From NCBI GenBank assembly GCA_902826815.1, contig CADEGF010000003.1:1-64000 (forward strand): a stretch of 64,000 nucleotides of DNA, written 5' to 3'. The position numbers and the translations under genes are program-made. Below the pieces are notes generated by a model. That model searched no databases, had not been told where the DNA came from, and saw only the letters and a program-made list of their open reading frames with translations. Below, in pieces: positions 48,519 to 57,903 of this stretch; the first letter of the stretch is position 1; every line of letters begins with the position of its first letter. Source of the stretch: an uncultured Mycobacteriaceae bacterium. Lineage in GTDB: Bacteria; Actinomycetota; Actinomycetes; Mycobacteriales; Mycobacteriaceae.

Positions 48519-49057
48519 CAGGCGATGACCCGAACCAGGTACGGCGCCATGTTGGCGGTACGCACCGGCGAGACCGTCACCACCGGGTCGCCGGCCTCCA
48601 GCATCTGATTGTTGCCGAGGAACATCGCCACGCTCTGGTTCCCGCCTGCGCCGTAAAAGATCAGGTCGCCGGGAAGGGCCTGCTGCGGCAGCACCTTGCG
48701 GCCTGCGTTGTACTGCGCGCCGGACGAACGCGGCAGCTTCACGCCGACGCCGGCGTATGAATACAGCATCAGGCCGGATGCGTCGAAGCCGACGGTGCTC
48801 GCCATCGGGTCCAATCCGACGACGTGGCCCTGTCGGTCGAGACCGAGCGCGTTGTCCGTCGGGCCGCTGCCGCGGGTCGGACCGTTGGAGTCGCCGCCAC
48901 CGAACGAGAACGGAACACCGCGCTGCGCAAGGCCACGCGCGATCACGTACTGGACCAACTGCTGGTTGCTCAGTGGCCGAGTGGAATCGGCGAGCGCCAG
49001 ACCCGGCGTCGCCATCAACACGGCAAGGCCGACCACCAAGGCGTAAATGCGTTTCAT
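48518..49057 (-). CDS. ripD: RipD: catalytically degenerate NlpC/P60 peptidoglycan-binding protein
   Basis: The 179-residue protein has a signal peptide (IYALVVGLAVLMATPGLALA) and an NlpC/P60 domain. The catalytic Cys is replaced by Ala (FDASGLMLYSYAGVGVKLPR) and the catalytic His position is Ser (GGNQSVAMFLGNNQML). The same Cys-to-Ala and His-to-Ser changes define RipD of M. tuberculosis, which binds peptidoglycan but does not cut it. The start is the ATG at 49057; the frame continues upstream to 49549 without coding character. It is probably wall-associated and followed by the SnoaL-like gene with overlapping stop/start. Confidence 0.88.
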   Translation of the reverse strand: MKRIYALVVGLAVLMATPGLALADSTRPLSNQQLVQYVIARGLAQRGVPFSFGGGDSNGPTRGSGPTDNALGLDRQGHVVGLDPMASTVGFDASGLMLYSYAGVGVKLPRSSGAQYNAGRKVLPQQALPGDLIFYGAGGNQSVAMFLGNNQMLEAGDPVVTVSPVRTANMAPYLVRVIA

Positions 49058-49231
49058 GCGAGTTTTCACTTTCTTCGATTCACCGCGACCACATCGGGCG
49101 ACCCGTTGATGACGGAAGTCGCCACAGCTACTTTGACAAACTGCGCTGCCAGGGGCCATCTGCAGCACGGCACATCGCCAATGAGAGGCCGTACCGTGAC
49201 GAAAAGGTGATCGACGTGCTTGCATAACGCG

Positions 49232-49618
49232 GTGAGCGAGTTCTTTCCCTACCGATTCGACAAGCGCTTCACGCCGATGTGGCTCGGTGGTGGTGCGTTG
49301 CCGTGGCGCGACGGCGTCACCGTCACCGACGACGGTCGCTTCATCGCCACCTTCGGCCTTCTCCGGGTCGACACCCCGGTCGACAACATCGCCGAAGCCC
49401 ACGTCGCCGGTCCCTACCGGTGGTGGACCGCGGTCGGTCCCCGACTGTCCTTCGCCGACGACGGACTGACTTTCGGGACCAACCCCGACGGCGGACTCTG
49501 CATCCACTTCCGCGAGAAGATCAAGCGGGTCATCGGCTTCCGCGATCACTCGGCTCTGACCGTCACGGTCGCTGATCCGCCCGCCCTTGCGGCGCTACTT
49601 CTCAGCGGCCGGGAATAG
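49232..49618 (+). CDS. Conserved hypothetical protein of unknown function
   Basis: The 128-residue protein starts at GTG 49232 (VSEFFPYRFDKRFTPMWLGG); a TTG at 49220 is also possible. It is strand-rich with Asp/Gly turns (VTVTDDGRFIATFGLLRVDT, GPYRWWTAVGPRLSFADDGL) and ends SALTVTVADPPALAALLLSG. There is no signal peptide or membrane segment. I do not recognise a characterised family. It is a single gene between ripD and the SDR gene. Confidence 0.68.
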   Translation: MSEFFPYRFDKRFTPMWLGGGALPWRDGVTVTDDGRFIATFGLLRVDTPVDNIAEAHVAGPYRWWTAVGPRLSFADDGLTFGTNPDGGLCIHFREKIKRVIGFRDHSALTVTVADPPALAALLLSGRE

Positions 49619-49682
49619 CGCCGCACCGGCATTGTTGACCGTTTGGTACAGAACGAACGTCCAAAGCCATGGAGGACTCAAG

Positions 49683-50396
49683 ATGACCACGATCAATCCG
49701 GAGAACAGCCAGATCATCGCGCTTGTGACGGGCGCGAACCGTGGGCTGGGTAAGCGCTTCGCCACTGACCTGCTTGCACGTGGAGCCAAGGTCTACGCCG
49801 CGGCGCGGCGACCGGAAACGATCGACATTCCCGGCGTGGTGCCCGTCCAACTGGACATCACCGATCCGGAGTCAGTGCGGCGCGCAACCGAGGTCGCCTC
49901 CGACGTGAACGTTCTCATCAACAACGCGGGTGTCTCGACGCATTCGGGCCTGCTGACGGGCGCCATGGGCGACATCCGGCTGGAGATGGAAACCCACTAC
50001 TTCGGCACTCTGCAGACGATCCGCGCGTTCGTCCCCGTTATCGAGGGCAACGGCGGCGGGGCGATCCTCGACGTGCTTTCGGTGCTGTCCTGGGTGCACG
50101 CCGCCAAGTTCGGCGCGTATTCGGCGGCCAAGGCTGCGGGCTGGGCGATGACCGATGCGATTCGGGAGGAACTCGCGCCGCGCGGTATCCACGTCGCCGC
50201 ACTGCATGTCGGCTTCATGGACACCGATATGGCCGACTTCGTGCCTGCCGATCAGAAGCTCGATCCGGCGGTGGTGGCCGCACAGGCGCTCGACGGTCTG
50301 TTCGCGGGTGAGCCAGAGATCCTCGCCGACGAGCTGACGCGTACGGTGCGCTCGCAGTTGTCGCAGCCACCTCGGGTCGCCGACTACAGCCAGTAG
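49683..50396 (+). CDS. Short-chain dehydrogenase/reductase
   Basis: The 237-residue protein has TGxxxGLG (VTGANRGLGKRFATDLLARG), NNAG (NVLINNAGVS), catalytic Ser in VLSVLSWV and YxxxK (YSAAKAA), the full classical SDR set. It is NAD(P)-dependent. GGAGG precedes the ATG. Upstream, GTTTGGTACAGAACGAAC (49640-49657) is an imperfect dyad of the kind bound by TetR regulators, but no such gene is near. The substrate is unknown. Confidence 0.87.
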   Translation: MTTINPENSQIIALVTGANRGLGKRFATDLLARGAKVYAAARRPETIDIPGVVPVQLDITDPESVRRATEVASDVNVLINNAGVSTHSGLLTGAMGDIRLEMETHYFGTLQTIRAFVPVIEGNGGGAILDVLSVLSWVHAAKFGAYSAAKAAGWAMTDAIREELAPRGIHVAALHVGFMDTDMADFVPADQKLDPAVVAAQALDGLFAGEPEILADELTRTVRSQLSQPPRVADYSQ

Positions 50397-50449
50397 TAGT
50401 TCGGACCTGGCGCATGGAAGATTCCGCACTATCGGCTAAACGTCCGCCG

Positions 50450-50455
50450 TAGTGT
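50450..50455 (+). promoter_or_regulatory. Possible -10 box of aceA2
   Basis: TAGTGT lies 6 nt before the isocitrate lyase ATG, a spacing that would give a leaderless transcript. No Shine-Dalgarno sequence is present between it and the start codon. Confidence 0.4.
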
Positions 50456-50461
50456 TGATCC

Positions 50462-52750
50462 ATGGCCATCGTCGAAGCAGATGCAGCGCCCCAGACCCCG
50501 TTCGAGCAGGATGTCGCCGCCATGCAGCGGTACTTCGACAGCCCGCGCTTCGAGGGCATCATCCGCCTCTATGCGGCCCGTCAGGTCGTAGAGCAGCGGG
50601 GCACGATCGCCACTGACTATCCGGTCGCGCGCCAGGCCGCTGAGGCCTTCTTCGACCGCCTGCGCGAACTGTTCGCCCAGCACAAGAGCATCACCACCTT
50701 CGGGCCGTACTCGCCCGGTCAGGCGGTGACGATGAAGCGGATGGGGCTCGAGGGGATCTATCTGGGTGGCTGGGCGACGTCTGCCAAGGGTTCGACGACT
50801 GAGGATCCCGGACCCGACCTCGCGAGCTATCCGCTGAGCCAGGTTCCCGACGAAGCCGCCGGACTGGTGCGCGCGCTGCTCACCGCCGACCGCAACCAGC
50901 ACTACCTGCGCCTGCGCATGACCGACGACCAACGCGCCGCCACCCCTGCCGTCGACTACCGACCGTTCATCATCGCCGATGCCGACACCGGTCACGGCGG
51001 AGATCCCCACGTGCGTAATCTGATTCGACGCTTCGTCGAAGCAGGGGTGCCGGGGTATCACATCGAGGACCAGCGCCCGGGCACCAAGAAGTGCGGCCAT
51101 CAGGGCGGGAAGGTGCTCGTCCCCTCGGACGAACAGATCAAGCGGCTCAACACCGCCCGCTTCCAGCTCGACATCATGGGCGTCCCCGGCATCATCGTCG
51201 CGCGCACCGATGCCGAAGCCGCCAACCTGATCGACAGCCGCGCCGACGAGCGCGACCAACCGTTCCTGCTCGGTGTCACCAACCTCAGGATTCCCTCGTA
51301 CAAGGCCTGCTTCTTGGCGATGGTGCGCAACTTCTACGAGTCGGGCGTCAAACACCTCAACGGGCACCTGCTCTACGCGCTGCCTGAGGGCGAGTACATC
51401 GCAGCCACCAGTTGGCTTGAGCACCAAGGCATTCTGGGGCTCATCGCCGAGGCCGTGTCGACCTGGCAACAGGACGGCGACGAGGCGGTCGACGCCCTTT
51501 TCGACAAGGTCGAGTCACGCTTCGTCGAGGCGTGGCAGAACGATGCCGGGCTGGAAACCTACGGTGAGGCGGTCGCCGATCTTCTCGAGTTCCGGGAGAG
51601 GGAGGGCGAACCGCTCGACATGAGCGCAGCCGAATGGCGCACGTTCGCGGCGACGGCGCCGCTGTATGAGGCCCGCCGAAAGGCGCAGGAGTTGCGCGCC
51701 GACGCCGGCTGGGACTGCGAGCGGGCGAAGACCTCGGAGGGTTACTACCAGCTGCGGGGCGGTATCCCGTACGCGATCGCGAAATCTCTTGCCGCAGCGC
51801 CATTCGCCGACATCCTGTGGATGGAGACGAAGACCGCGGACCTGGCGGACGCCAAGCAGTTCGCCGACGCTGTGCACGCCGTGTATCCGGACAAGATGCT
51901 GGCCTACAACCTCTCCCCGTCCTTCAACTGGGACACCACCGGCATGAGCGATGACGAGATGCGCCGATTCCCAGAGGAAATCGGCAAGATGGGCTTCGTC
52001 TTCAACTTCATGACCTATGGCGGACACCAGATCGACGGCGTCGCCGCCGAAGAGTTCGCCGGGGCGCTCAAACAGGACGGCATGCTGTCGCTGGCTCGGC
52101 TGCAACGCAAGATGCGCCTTGTGGAGTCGCCCTACCGCACGCCGCAAACTCTCGTCGGCGGTCCGCGCAGCGATGCCGCGCTGGCAGCGTCCTCGGGCCG
52201 GACGGCAACCACGAAGTCCATGGGTGAGGGTTCTACGCAGCACCAACACCTCGTCCAGACCGAAGTGCCCAAGAAGCTGCTCGAGGAGTGGCTGGCGAAG
52301 TGGGGTGAGCACTACCAGCTCGGTGAGAAGCTGCGAATTCAGTTCCGTCCGTTACGCCCTGGCGGCGAAGTGCTCGAGCTCGGCATTTACGGCAGCGGTG
52401 ACGAGAAGCTGGCCAACGTGCTCGTCGATCCCATCAAGGACCGCAACGGTCGCAGCATTCTGACTGTGCGCGACCAGAACACGTTCGCAGAGCAGTTGCG
52501 GCAGAAGCGGCTTATGACGTTGATACATCTATGGCTGATCCATCGATTCAAGGCCGACGCGGTGTATTACATCAAGCCGACCGAGGACAACATCTATCAG
52601 ACCGAGAAGATGAAGTCGCACGGCGTCTTCAGCGATGTCAACAAGGACGTGGGTGAGGTCATCGTCGCCGAGGTGAATCAGCCCCGAATCGAGGAGCTGC
52701 TTGCACCGGATCAAACCGCGCTGATGAGGTTGATCAGCAAGGAGGACTGA
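50462..52750 (+). CDS. aceA: Isocitrate lyase 2, long form
   Basis: At 762 residues this is the long mycobacterial isocitrate lyase (ICL2/AceA2, about 766 residues in M. tuberculosis relatives). The active-site KKCGH with catalytic Cys lies at 209-213 ([13 protein letters not shown]). [23 protein letters not shown] and the C-terminal [20 protein letters not shown] extension are present. It splits isocitrate into glyoxylate and succinate, the first step of the glyoxylate shunt, and can act on 2-methylisocitrate in propionate metabolism. A TAGTGT box sits 6 nt upstream. No malate synthase gene is adjacent. Confidence 0.93.
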   Translation: MAIVEADAAPQTPFEQDVAAMQRYFDSPRFEGIIRLYAARQVVEQRGTIATDYPVARQAAEAFFDRLRELFAQHKSITTFGPYSPGQAVTMKRMGLEGIYLGGWATSAKGSTTEDPGPDLASYPLSQVPDEAAGLVRALLTADRNQHYLRLRMTDDQRAATPAVDYRPFIIADADTGHGGDPHVRNLIRRFVEAGVPGYHIEDQRPGTKKCGHQGGKVLVPSDEQIKRLNTARFQLDIMGVPGIIVARTDAEAANLIDSRADERDQPFLLGVTNLRIPSYKACFLAMVRNFYESGVKHLNGHLLYALPEGEYIAATSWLEHQGILGLIAEAVSTWQQDGDEAVDALFDKVESRFVEAWQNDAGLETYGEAVADLLEFREREGEPLDMSAAEWRTFAATAPLYEARRKAQELRADAGWDCERAKTSEGYYQLRGGIPYAIAKSLAAAPFADILWMETKTADLADAKQFADAVHAVYPDKMLAYNLSPSFNWDTTGMSDDEMRRFPEEIGKMGFVFNFMTYGGHQIDGVAAEEFAGALKQDGMLSLARLQRKMRLVESPYRTPQTLVGGPRSDAALAASSGRTATTKSMGEGSTQHQHLVQTEVPKKLLEEWLAKWGEHYQLGEKLRIQFRPLRPGGEVLELGIYGSGDEKLANVLVDPIKDRNGRSILTVRDQNTFAEQLRQKRLMTLIHLWLIHRFKADAVYYIKPTEDNIYQTEKMKSHGVFSDVNKDVGEVIVAEVNQPRIEELLAPDQTALMRLISKED

Positions 52751-52781
52751 ATCGGTGTGCACGCCACCGTTCGCCCTTCGT

Positions 52782-52787
52782 TAGGCT
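52782..52787 (+). promoter_or_regulatory. Possible -10 box of the 52795 gene
   Basis: TAGGCT lies 7 nt before the ATG at 52795, the same arrangement as several other genes here, suggesting a leaderless transcript. The same hexamer lies 35 bp before the small secreted-protein gene at 28530. Confidence 0.4.
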
Positions 52788-52794
52788 TGTCTGT

Positions 52795-53766
52795 ATGGGG
52801 CGGGTAAATCGGCTGATGGAACGTCGCGCCCTTCGTCGCGCGGCCGACCAGGCGCTGCTGACATCCTTGGCCAATCCGGCGTCGAGCCAGGCAGGCGGGG
52901 CGCCTGACCAGGATTTCAAGTACACCAACAGGGATTCCGAACCGGACCTGCCGCCGGTCGAGGCGCCCGACGCCGTCATTGAACCCGCCTTCGACTCTGA
53001 CTTCGAACCTGCCCTCGACTCCTCCTTCGATCACGAACCGGTGACGTCGCCGATTCCGGTGGTCCACGTCGAGGAGGCGCTTCTCCCACGGTCGGTACCC
53101 CCGTGGGAGCGAAAGGCGCCGGCCGTCGCGGCTGTCGATGCTCCCGCCGAGGCCGCTGATCTCTACGACGTCGTGCCGGACCGACCCGCCGACGCCGATC
53201 CTCACCCGACCATCGCTGCGCCTGCGGAAGTCGAGGAGCAGGCCCCGGCACCGGATCGGCCGCTGCGCGCCCGCCCCCTTTCCGAAACCGCATATGTCCG
53301 ACCGGAATTCGACTTCGCTGCCGCCAAATACCGTGATCAGCAGTGGTATCGCACGAAACCGGCCGCTGTGGTTCTCGCGGCCGCGGTCATCGCCGCTGTG
53401 TTGGGTGGCGGCTGGCTCGTCTTGCGGAGCCCCGGCACCGCGGCCGAACAGTCGTCAACGGAGGCGTCGACGAGCGCTCCGCCTGCGCCGAGTAAGGCTG
53501 TGCCGACGGCGGTTAGCGCTCCCAAACCAAAACCGGCCGCTCCGCCACCTCCTAGTCCCCCGCCGCCTCCGCCTGAGCCCACCTATTCCGCGCCTCAACG
53601 TCAATACCAACCGCGCTACACCGAACCGACCCCTGCCCAGAAGCCGCGGATCGACGTCACCAGGGCGCCGATGAGCGTCGCGCCGGTGCCGAAACCGGTG
53701 CCCGGCAGTAGCTCCGGTACGCCGGGCGAGCAACCTCGCCGACGCGGCTGCTTCGGTTTCTGCTGA
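52795..53766 (+). CDS. Single-pass membrane protein with proline-rich C-terminus
   Basis: The 323-residue protein has about 190 residues of acidic, Pro/Asp-rich N-terminus (DSDFEPALDSSFDHEP and similar), one membrane segment (AVVLAAAVIAAVLGGGWLVL), and an outer Ala/Pro-rich stalk (PPPPSPPPPPPEPTYSAP) closing with a Cys-containing RRRGCFGFC. It resembles the architecture of mycobacterial cell-division or envelope anchoring proteins, but no domain is recognised. It follows aceA2 by 44 bp with its own promoter-like box. Confidence 0.72.
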   Translation: MGRVNRLMERRALRRAADQALLTSLANPASSQAGGAPDQDFKYTNRDSEPDLPPVEAPDAVIEPAFDSDFEPALDSSFDHEPVTSPIPVVHVEEALLPRSVPPWERKAPAVAAVDAPAEAADLYDVVPDRPADADPHPTIAAPAEVEEQAPAPDRPLRARPLSETAYVRPEFDFAAAKYRDQQWYRTKPAAVVLAAAVIAAVLGGGWLVLRSPGTAAEQSSTEASTSAPPAPSKAVPTAVSAPKPKPAAPPPPSPPPPPPEPTYSAPQRQYQPRYTEPTPAQKPRIDVTRAPMSVAPVPKPVPGSSSGTPGEQPRRRGCFGFC

Positions 53767-53788
53767 GAACATCTCGTCGGGTACTTCA

Positions 53789-54544
53789 ATGACGACAGCC
53801 GCCGGTCACGCCCCGTTCCTGCTGCTCTCGATCCGCGGGGAGGACGCTGCGGCCGACGACGAATATCAGGCCATGATGCGTTTCGCCGGACTCGATGAAG
53901 ACGGCATGCACCGGATTCGCCTCACGCACAGGCCCTTAGGGCCGATCGACCTCGACGACTGGTCCGGGATAATCCTGGGTGGCGGACCGTACAACGTCAG
54001 CGATCCAGCGGATTCGAAGAGCCCGACGCAGCAGCGTGCCGAGGCCGAACTCCTGTCGCTCGTCGAGCAGATTGTCGACAAGGACTACCCGTTCCTCGGA
54101 TGCTGCTACGGCGTGGGCATGTTGGGTTCTGTCATCGGCGCGACGGTGGACCGTAGTTACCCAGAACCGGTTGCCGCCGTCACCGTCACACTGACCGATG
54201 CCGGCCGCGAGGAACCGCTGTTCGCAGAGTTGCCGGATGTTTTCGACGCGTTCGGCGGACACAAGGAGGCGGCCAGCTCGCTGCCTACCGGAGCGGTGTG
54301 CCTGGCATCGTCACCGGACTGTCCCGTGCAGGCCTTCCGAGTCGGCACCAATACCTACGCGACGCAGTTCCACCCCGAACTGGACCTGCAAGGCATCGTC
54401 ACCAGGATTGACGTCTACAAGAACCACGGCTACTTCGAACCAGAATCCGCCGAATCGTTGAAAACCGCGGCACGGCAACGGCATATCGAATATCCGCCGA
54501 CGATCTTGCGGCGGTTCGCCGAGCGATACGCCCGACCGAGGTAG
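53789..54544 (+). CDS. Class I glutamine amidotransferase domain protein
   Basis: The 251-residue protein has GIILGGGPYNVSDPAD, the nucleophile elbow FLGCCYGVGML (Cys in GCCYG) and the catalytic His-Glu in ATQFHPELD, the triad of class I GATase domains. Standing alone it resembles GMP-synthase-type GATases that supply ammonia to a synthase or hydrolyse gamma-glutamyl amides. No synthetase gene is adjacent, so the partner is unknown. It follows the membrane-protein gene by 22 bp. Confidence 0.85.
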   Translation: MTTAAGHAPFLLLSIRGEDAAADDEYQAMMRFAGLDEDGMHRIRLTHRPLGPIDLDDWSGIILGGGPYNVSDPADSKSPTQQRAEAELLSLVEQIVDKDYPFLGCCYGVGMLGSVIGATVDRSYPEPVAAVTVTLTDAGREEPLFAELPDVFDAFGGHKEAASSLPTGAVCLASSPDCPVQAFRVGTNTYATQFHPELDLQGIVTRIDVYKNHGYFEPESAESLKTAARQRHIEYPPTILRRFAERYARPR

Positions 54545-54550
54545 CGAGCG

Positions 54551-56197
54551 TCACGGCCGATAATCGGGCGTCCAGCGCACTTCGGCGATGCGTTCGGCCA
54601 GTTGTTCGTCGGTGCGCTTCGGTGCGACGCCCTCCGCGACAGCCTGCAGGCCGACGGCGAGGGCGATCCGCACCGCGATGTCGGGAACATCGTCCCAGGC
54701 CGGCAGGAGTGGCGCATTCGGATCGGTCAGCGCGGGCGACGCTTCGCCAAGGGTCGCTGCCGCAACGCGCATCATGTTGTCGGTGACCCGGGTCGCCTGT
54801 GCGGCTGTCACGGCGAGACCCATCGCGGGGAAGATGAACGCGTTGTTGCACTGGGCGATCGGATGTTCGACGCCGTCGCGAATCAACGGCGCGAACGGCG
54901 AACCCGTTGCGATCAGCGCGCGTCCCTCCGTCCATTCGTCCAACTCTGCCGGATGCGCCTCGGCGTGGCTGGTCGGATTGGACAGCGGGAAGATGATCGG
55001 TCGATCGGTCTTGGCCGCAAGTTCGCGCACGATGTCCTCGGTGAAGGCGCCTGCGGCGGTGGACAACCCGACGAGGATACCCACGTCGACATGATGGATG
55101 ACGTCGGCGAGCTGCGGGTGCCCGGACAGTCCCCAACCGCTGACCCGGTGCGCAGGCTGAGCGAACTTCCGCTGCCCCGCAGACAGATCGGTGCGGTCAT
55201 CGGTCAGCAGGCCCACCACGTCGACGACCCAGATACGCTCGGCCGCTTCTGCTTCCGACAGGCCTTGTGCCACCATCTCGCGCTGCACCATGCCCAGGAC
55301 GCCGATGCCTGCCGAGCCCGCGCCCAACATCACGACTTGTTGCTGCGCAAGTGGGCGACCTGCGACGTTCGACGCGCCGTGAAGCGCTCCGAGCGTCACG
55401 GCCGCCGTGCCCTGAATGTCGTCGTTGAAGGTGAGCAGCTTGTCGCGGTAGCGCTCCAGAATCGGCTGCGCGTGCGCGGTCGCGAAGTCCTCCCACTGCA
55501 GCAACGTGTTCGGCAAGTGCTCATGCACGGCCGACACGAACTCGTCGATGAAGGCGTAGTAGTCGTCGTCGTCGATCCGCCGGTGGCGCCAGCCGAGGTA
55601 CTGAGGATCCTCCAGCAGTTCGACGTTGTCGGTGCCCACGTCCAGGACGATCGGCAGCGTCCGTGCCGGGTCGATGCCCCCAAGCAGGATGTACAGCGAG
55701 AGCTTGCCGATCGGGATGCCCATCCCGCCGATCCCCTGGTCCCCCAGTCCGAGGATGCGCTGGCCGTCGGTCACCACGATGACATCTGGCTCGCGGTGGG
55801 GTCGGTTGTTGAGCACCTCGGCGAGGTGGTGGCGGTCGGGATAGGAGACGAACAGGCCGCGGGGCCGTCGGTAGATCTCGCTGAACCGCTGGCATGCGAC
55901 ACCCACCGTCGGGGTGTACACGATGGGCATCGTCTCGGCGACGTTATCGCGCAGAAGCCGATAGAACAGGGTTTCGTTGCGATCCTGCAGAGCGCGCAGG
56001 TAGATGTGCTTGTCGAGATCGTCACGGCGGGTGGAGAACTCGTGCCAGCTGTGCTCGACCTGCTGTGCGAGGGTCTTCTCCGCTGTCGGGAGCAGGCCCA
56101 ACAGGCCGTACTCGACACGCTCCTCGTGAGTGAACGCGGTGCCCTTGGTCGTCAGTGCGTTGAACAGCTTCGCTTGCCCCGTCAGCTCGTCGGGCAT
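54551..56197 (-). CDS. mez: NAD-dependent malic enzyme
   Basis: The 548-residue protein has MPIVYTPTVGVACQRFSEIY, the divalent-metal region LTFNDDIQGTAAVTLGALHG, the dinucleotide loop VVMLGAGSAGIGVLGMVQRE and NPTSHAEAHPAELDEWTEGR. It oxidatively decarboxylates malate to pyruvate, with NAD(P)H formed, and links the TCA cycle to pyruvate. It is convergent with the amidotransferase gene, 6 bp apart. Together with aceA2 nearby, it suits growth on fatty acids or acetate. Confidence 0.92.
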   Translation of the reverse strand: MPDELTGQAKLFNALTTKGTAFTHEERVEYGLLGLLPTAEKTLAQQVEHSWHEFSTRRDDLDKHIYLRALQDRNETLFYRLLRDNVAETMPIVYTPTVGVACQRFSEIYRRPRGLFVSYPDRHHLAEVLNNRPHREPDVIVVTDGQRILGLGDQGIGGMGIPIGKLSLYILLGGIDPARTLPIVLDVGTDNVELLEDPQYLGWRHRRIDDDDYYAFIDEFVSAVHEHLPNTLLQWEDFATAHAQPILERYRDKLLTFNDDIQGTAAVTLGALHGASNVAGRPLAQQQVVMLGAGSAGIGVLGMVQREMVAQGLSEAEAAERIWVVDVVGLLTDDRTDLSAGQRKFAQPAHRVSGWGLSGHPQLADVIHHVDVGILVGLSTAAGAFTEDIVRELAAKTDRPIIFPLSNPTSHAEAHPAELDEWTEGRALIATGSPFAPLIRDGVEHPIAQCNNAFIFPAMGLAVTAAQATRVTDNMMRVAAATLGEASPALTDPNAPLLPAWDDVPDIAVRIALAVGLQAVAEGVAPKRTDEQLAERIAEVRWTPDYRP

Positions 56198-56266
56198 GGA
56201 GGTGGTCCCTTCCGCCGGTTGCGTGCGATAGATCCCACGCTAGTGGGGTGAACACGCGGGAAACGA

Positions 56267-56539
56267 TTGGATTCGGTAATTGCCCACTTTGTCGCGCGCG
56301 CGACGCCGGTCGACGATCCGCAGGCATACCTGCGTGCGGCGATGGCCTGCACTTCGGTGAGGACACCGGCTCCGCATTCTGGCTGCGGGCGGCCAAGGAC
56401 CTGCCGTTCGATCCGGTGGCCGACATCAAGCAATGTCTACAGCGGCGACTACCCCACCTGTTACTCCGCGCCCGGTATGCCGCACGACGGCTATCTGGCT
56501 GATTTCCCCATGCGCTGCAAGGGATTCGCGCGTGACTAG
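56267..56539 (+). pseudogene. Frameshifted remnant of unknown family
   Basis: Coding-like pieces lie in two frames: SVIAHFVARATPVDDPQAYL, then, one frame over, LHFGEDTGSAFWLRAAKDLP followed by FDPVADIK, and finally, back in the first frame, NVYSGDYPTCYSAPGMPHDG and YLADFPMRCKGFARD. The middle piece resembles the N-terminus of uncharacterised mycobacterial AMP-binding proteins (HFxxxTGSxFWLxRAKxLxFDP). At least two frameshifts separate the pieces. It ends against the PaaK-like gene on the other strand. The family is uncertain. Confidence 0.45.
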
Positions 56540-57903
56540 CAGAGCGGGATGAAGCGCTTCAGCTTTCCGGTGGATTCATGGCGCTGTAGCCGGTCGACAG
56601 CACGGACGGTGACTTCGGCGTCTGGCAGCCCGTGTCGATTCAGCGCCGCCGCCGACGTGGACGCCAACGCATCCACGTCGGGATCTCCCACGACGAGAAC
56701 ATCGGCGCCGCGAGGAGTCTGATGCACCTGGTATTCGGAGACGCGAGGATCGGTGCCGAGGACGTGGCGGAACACGCTGGCCGGGATCGTGGCGGTGCCA
56801 TAGCGGAAATCGTCATCGCGTCGGCCGCCGATGTCGGCCACTCGCGCGAACGCGCTGCCGCATGAGCAAGGCCCCGGCAGCCAATCGACCCGGTCACCGA
56901 GGTCGTAGCGAATGAACGGGAACGTGCGGTTGGCGAGCCCTGTCGCAAGCGTTCGGGCGGCAGGCTCGTCGGGCCCGACCGGTGCGCCGCTCTCATCGAC
57001 GCGTTCGAGGACGACCTCGTCCTCGCAGACGTGCAGTCCCTCGCCTCGTGCGCAACCGACCGCCTGAACGCCGATCTCGGTCGAGCCCCACAAGTTGTGC
57101 ACCGGCGCACCCCATGCGTCGCGAACCGCCTGCCGATCTTCGTCGAGAAGGGGCTCCGAATTGGTGCTGACCCGAACCGGCCGGATGTCGAGGCGGCCTG
57201 CCGCTGATGCTCGGGCGAGTTGTCCGACCACGGTCGCGTAGCCGACGAGGTGAGTTGGTTGGGCGGCGGCGACCGCTGAGATGGTCTCGTCGATCGGCGC
57301 TCCCGCCGGTATCACCACGGTCTCCATCTCCGGCGCGGTAGGCACGTCGAACAACGGCGTGCTCGCGTGCGGCGGCATGCCCGCAGCCAGCACGACGAGC
57401 TTCGCCTGCGCCTGCGGTGAGCGTTGCTCTTCGCGTGCCTGCATCCGCCACGCCAAGCAGGCGATGGACACGAAGAAGTGCCAATCCCATACGTAGACGC
57501 CGCGCACACCGCTGGACCCGCCGGAGCTGAAGATCTGCTGATCGGCCGGTGTATACGAAAACCAAAGCTGGCTAGCAAGAATTCGTTCGGCGCCTGCGCG
57601 GGTGAGGTCGGGAACGGTGATGATGTCATCCCACTCGTCCTGGGCCTGTGCCTTGGTCATCATCGGCAACCGGGCCAGGTCTGCTCCTGTGACCTTCGAC
57701 GTATCGATACCGCGCAGACGCCGAGCATGAAACGGCGACCGTTCCCTGGCGTAGGCCAGCAGTGAGCGCAACCGTTCGGTTTGGTGGTATTCGATCTGTT
57801 CGCGGGTCCAGTCGATTCGGCCGATGTGATCACCCAGCGCGGCGTCGACGGCGTCGACGTGGGCAGCGCGCATGCGCTCATACGATTCCCGCGCGTCGAT
57901 CAC
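56536..57903 (-). CDS. Phenylacetate-CoA-ligase-like AMP-forming enzyme
   Basis: The 455-residue protein has IFSSGGSSGVRGVYVWDWHF (P-loop), VHNLWGSTEIGVQAVGC, FPFIRYDLGDRVDWLPGPCS and a C-terminal ATIPASVFRHVLGTDPRVSE block, following the PaaK family, which forms acyl-CoA from aromatic acids. The extra Cys pair in GPCSCGSAFARVADI is usual in PaaK-like proteins. The substrate is unknown. Its ATG overlaps the stop of the upstream proline-rich membrane-protein gene (ATGA), and its stop abuts the remnant at 56267. Confidence 0.82.
   Translation of the reverse strand: MIDARESYERMRAAHVDAVDAALGDHIGRIDWTREQIEYHQTERLRSLLAYARERSPFHARRLRGIDTSKVTGADLARLPMMTKAQAQDEWDDIITVPDLTRAGAERILASQLWFSYTPADQQIFSSGGSSGVRGVYVWDWHFFVSIACLAWRMQAREEQRSPQAQAKLVVLAAGMPPHASTPLFDVPTAPEMETVVIPAGAPIDETISAVAAAQPTHLVGYATVVGQLARASAAGRLDIRPVRVSTNSEPLLDEDRQAVRDAWGAPVHNLWGSTEIGVQAVGCARGEGLHVCEDEVVLERVDESGAPVGPDEPAARTLATGLANRTFPFIRYDLGDRVDWLPGPCSCGSAFARVADIGGRRDDDFRYGTATIPASVFRHVLGTDPRVSEYQVHQTPRGADVLVVGDPDVDALASTSAAALNRHGLPDAEVTVRAVDRLQRHESTGKLKRFIPLC

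Noticed and set aside
54602-56251. Plus-strand open frame of about 549 codons
   Set aside because: It is antisense to malic enzyme over its whole length and has the arginine/histidine-rich composition of a shadow frame in high-GC DNA.
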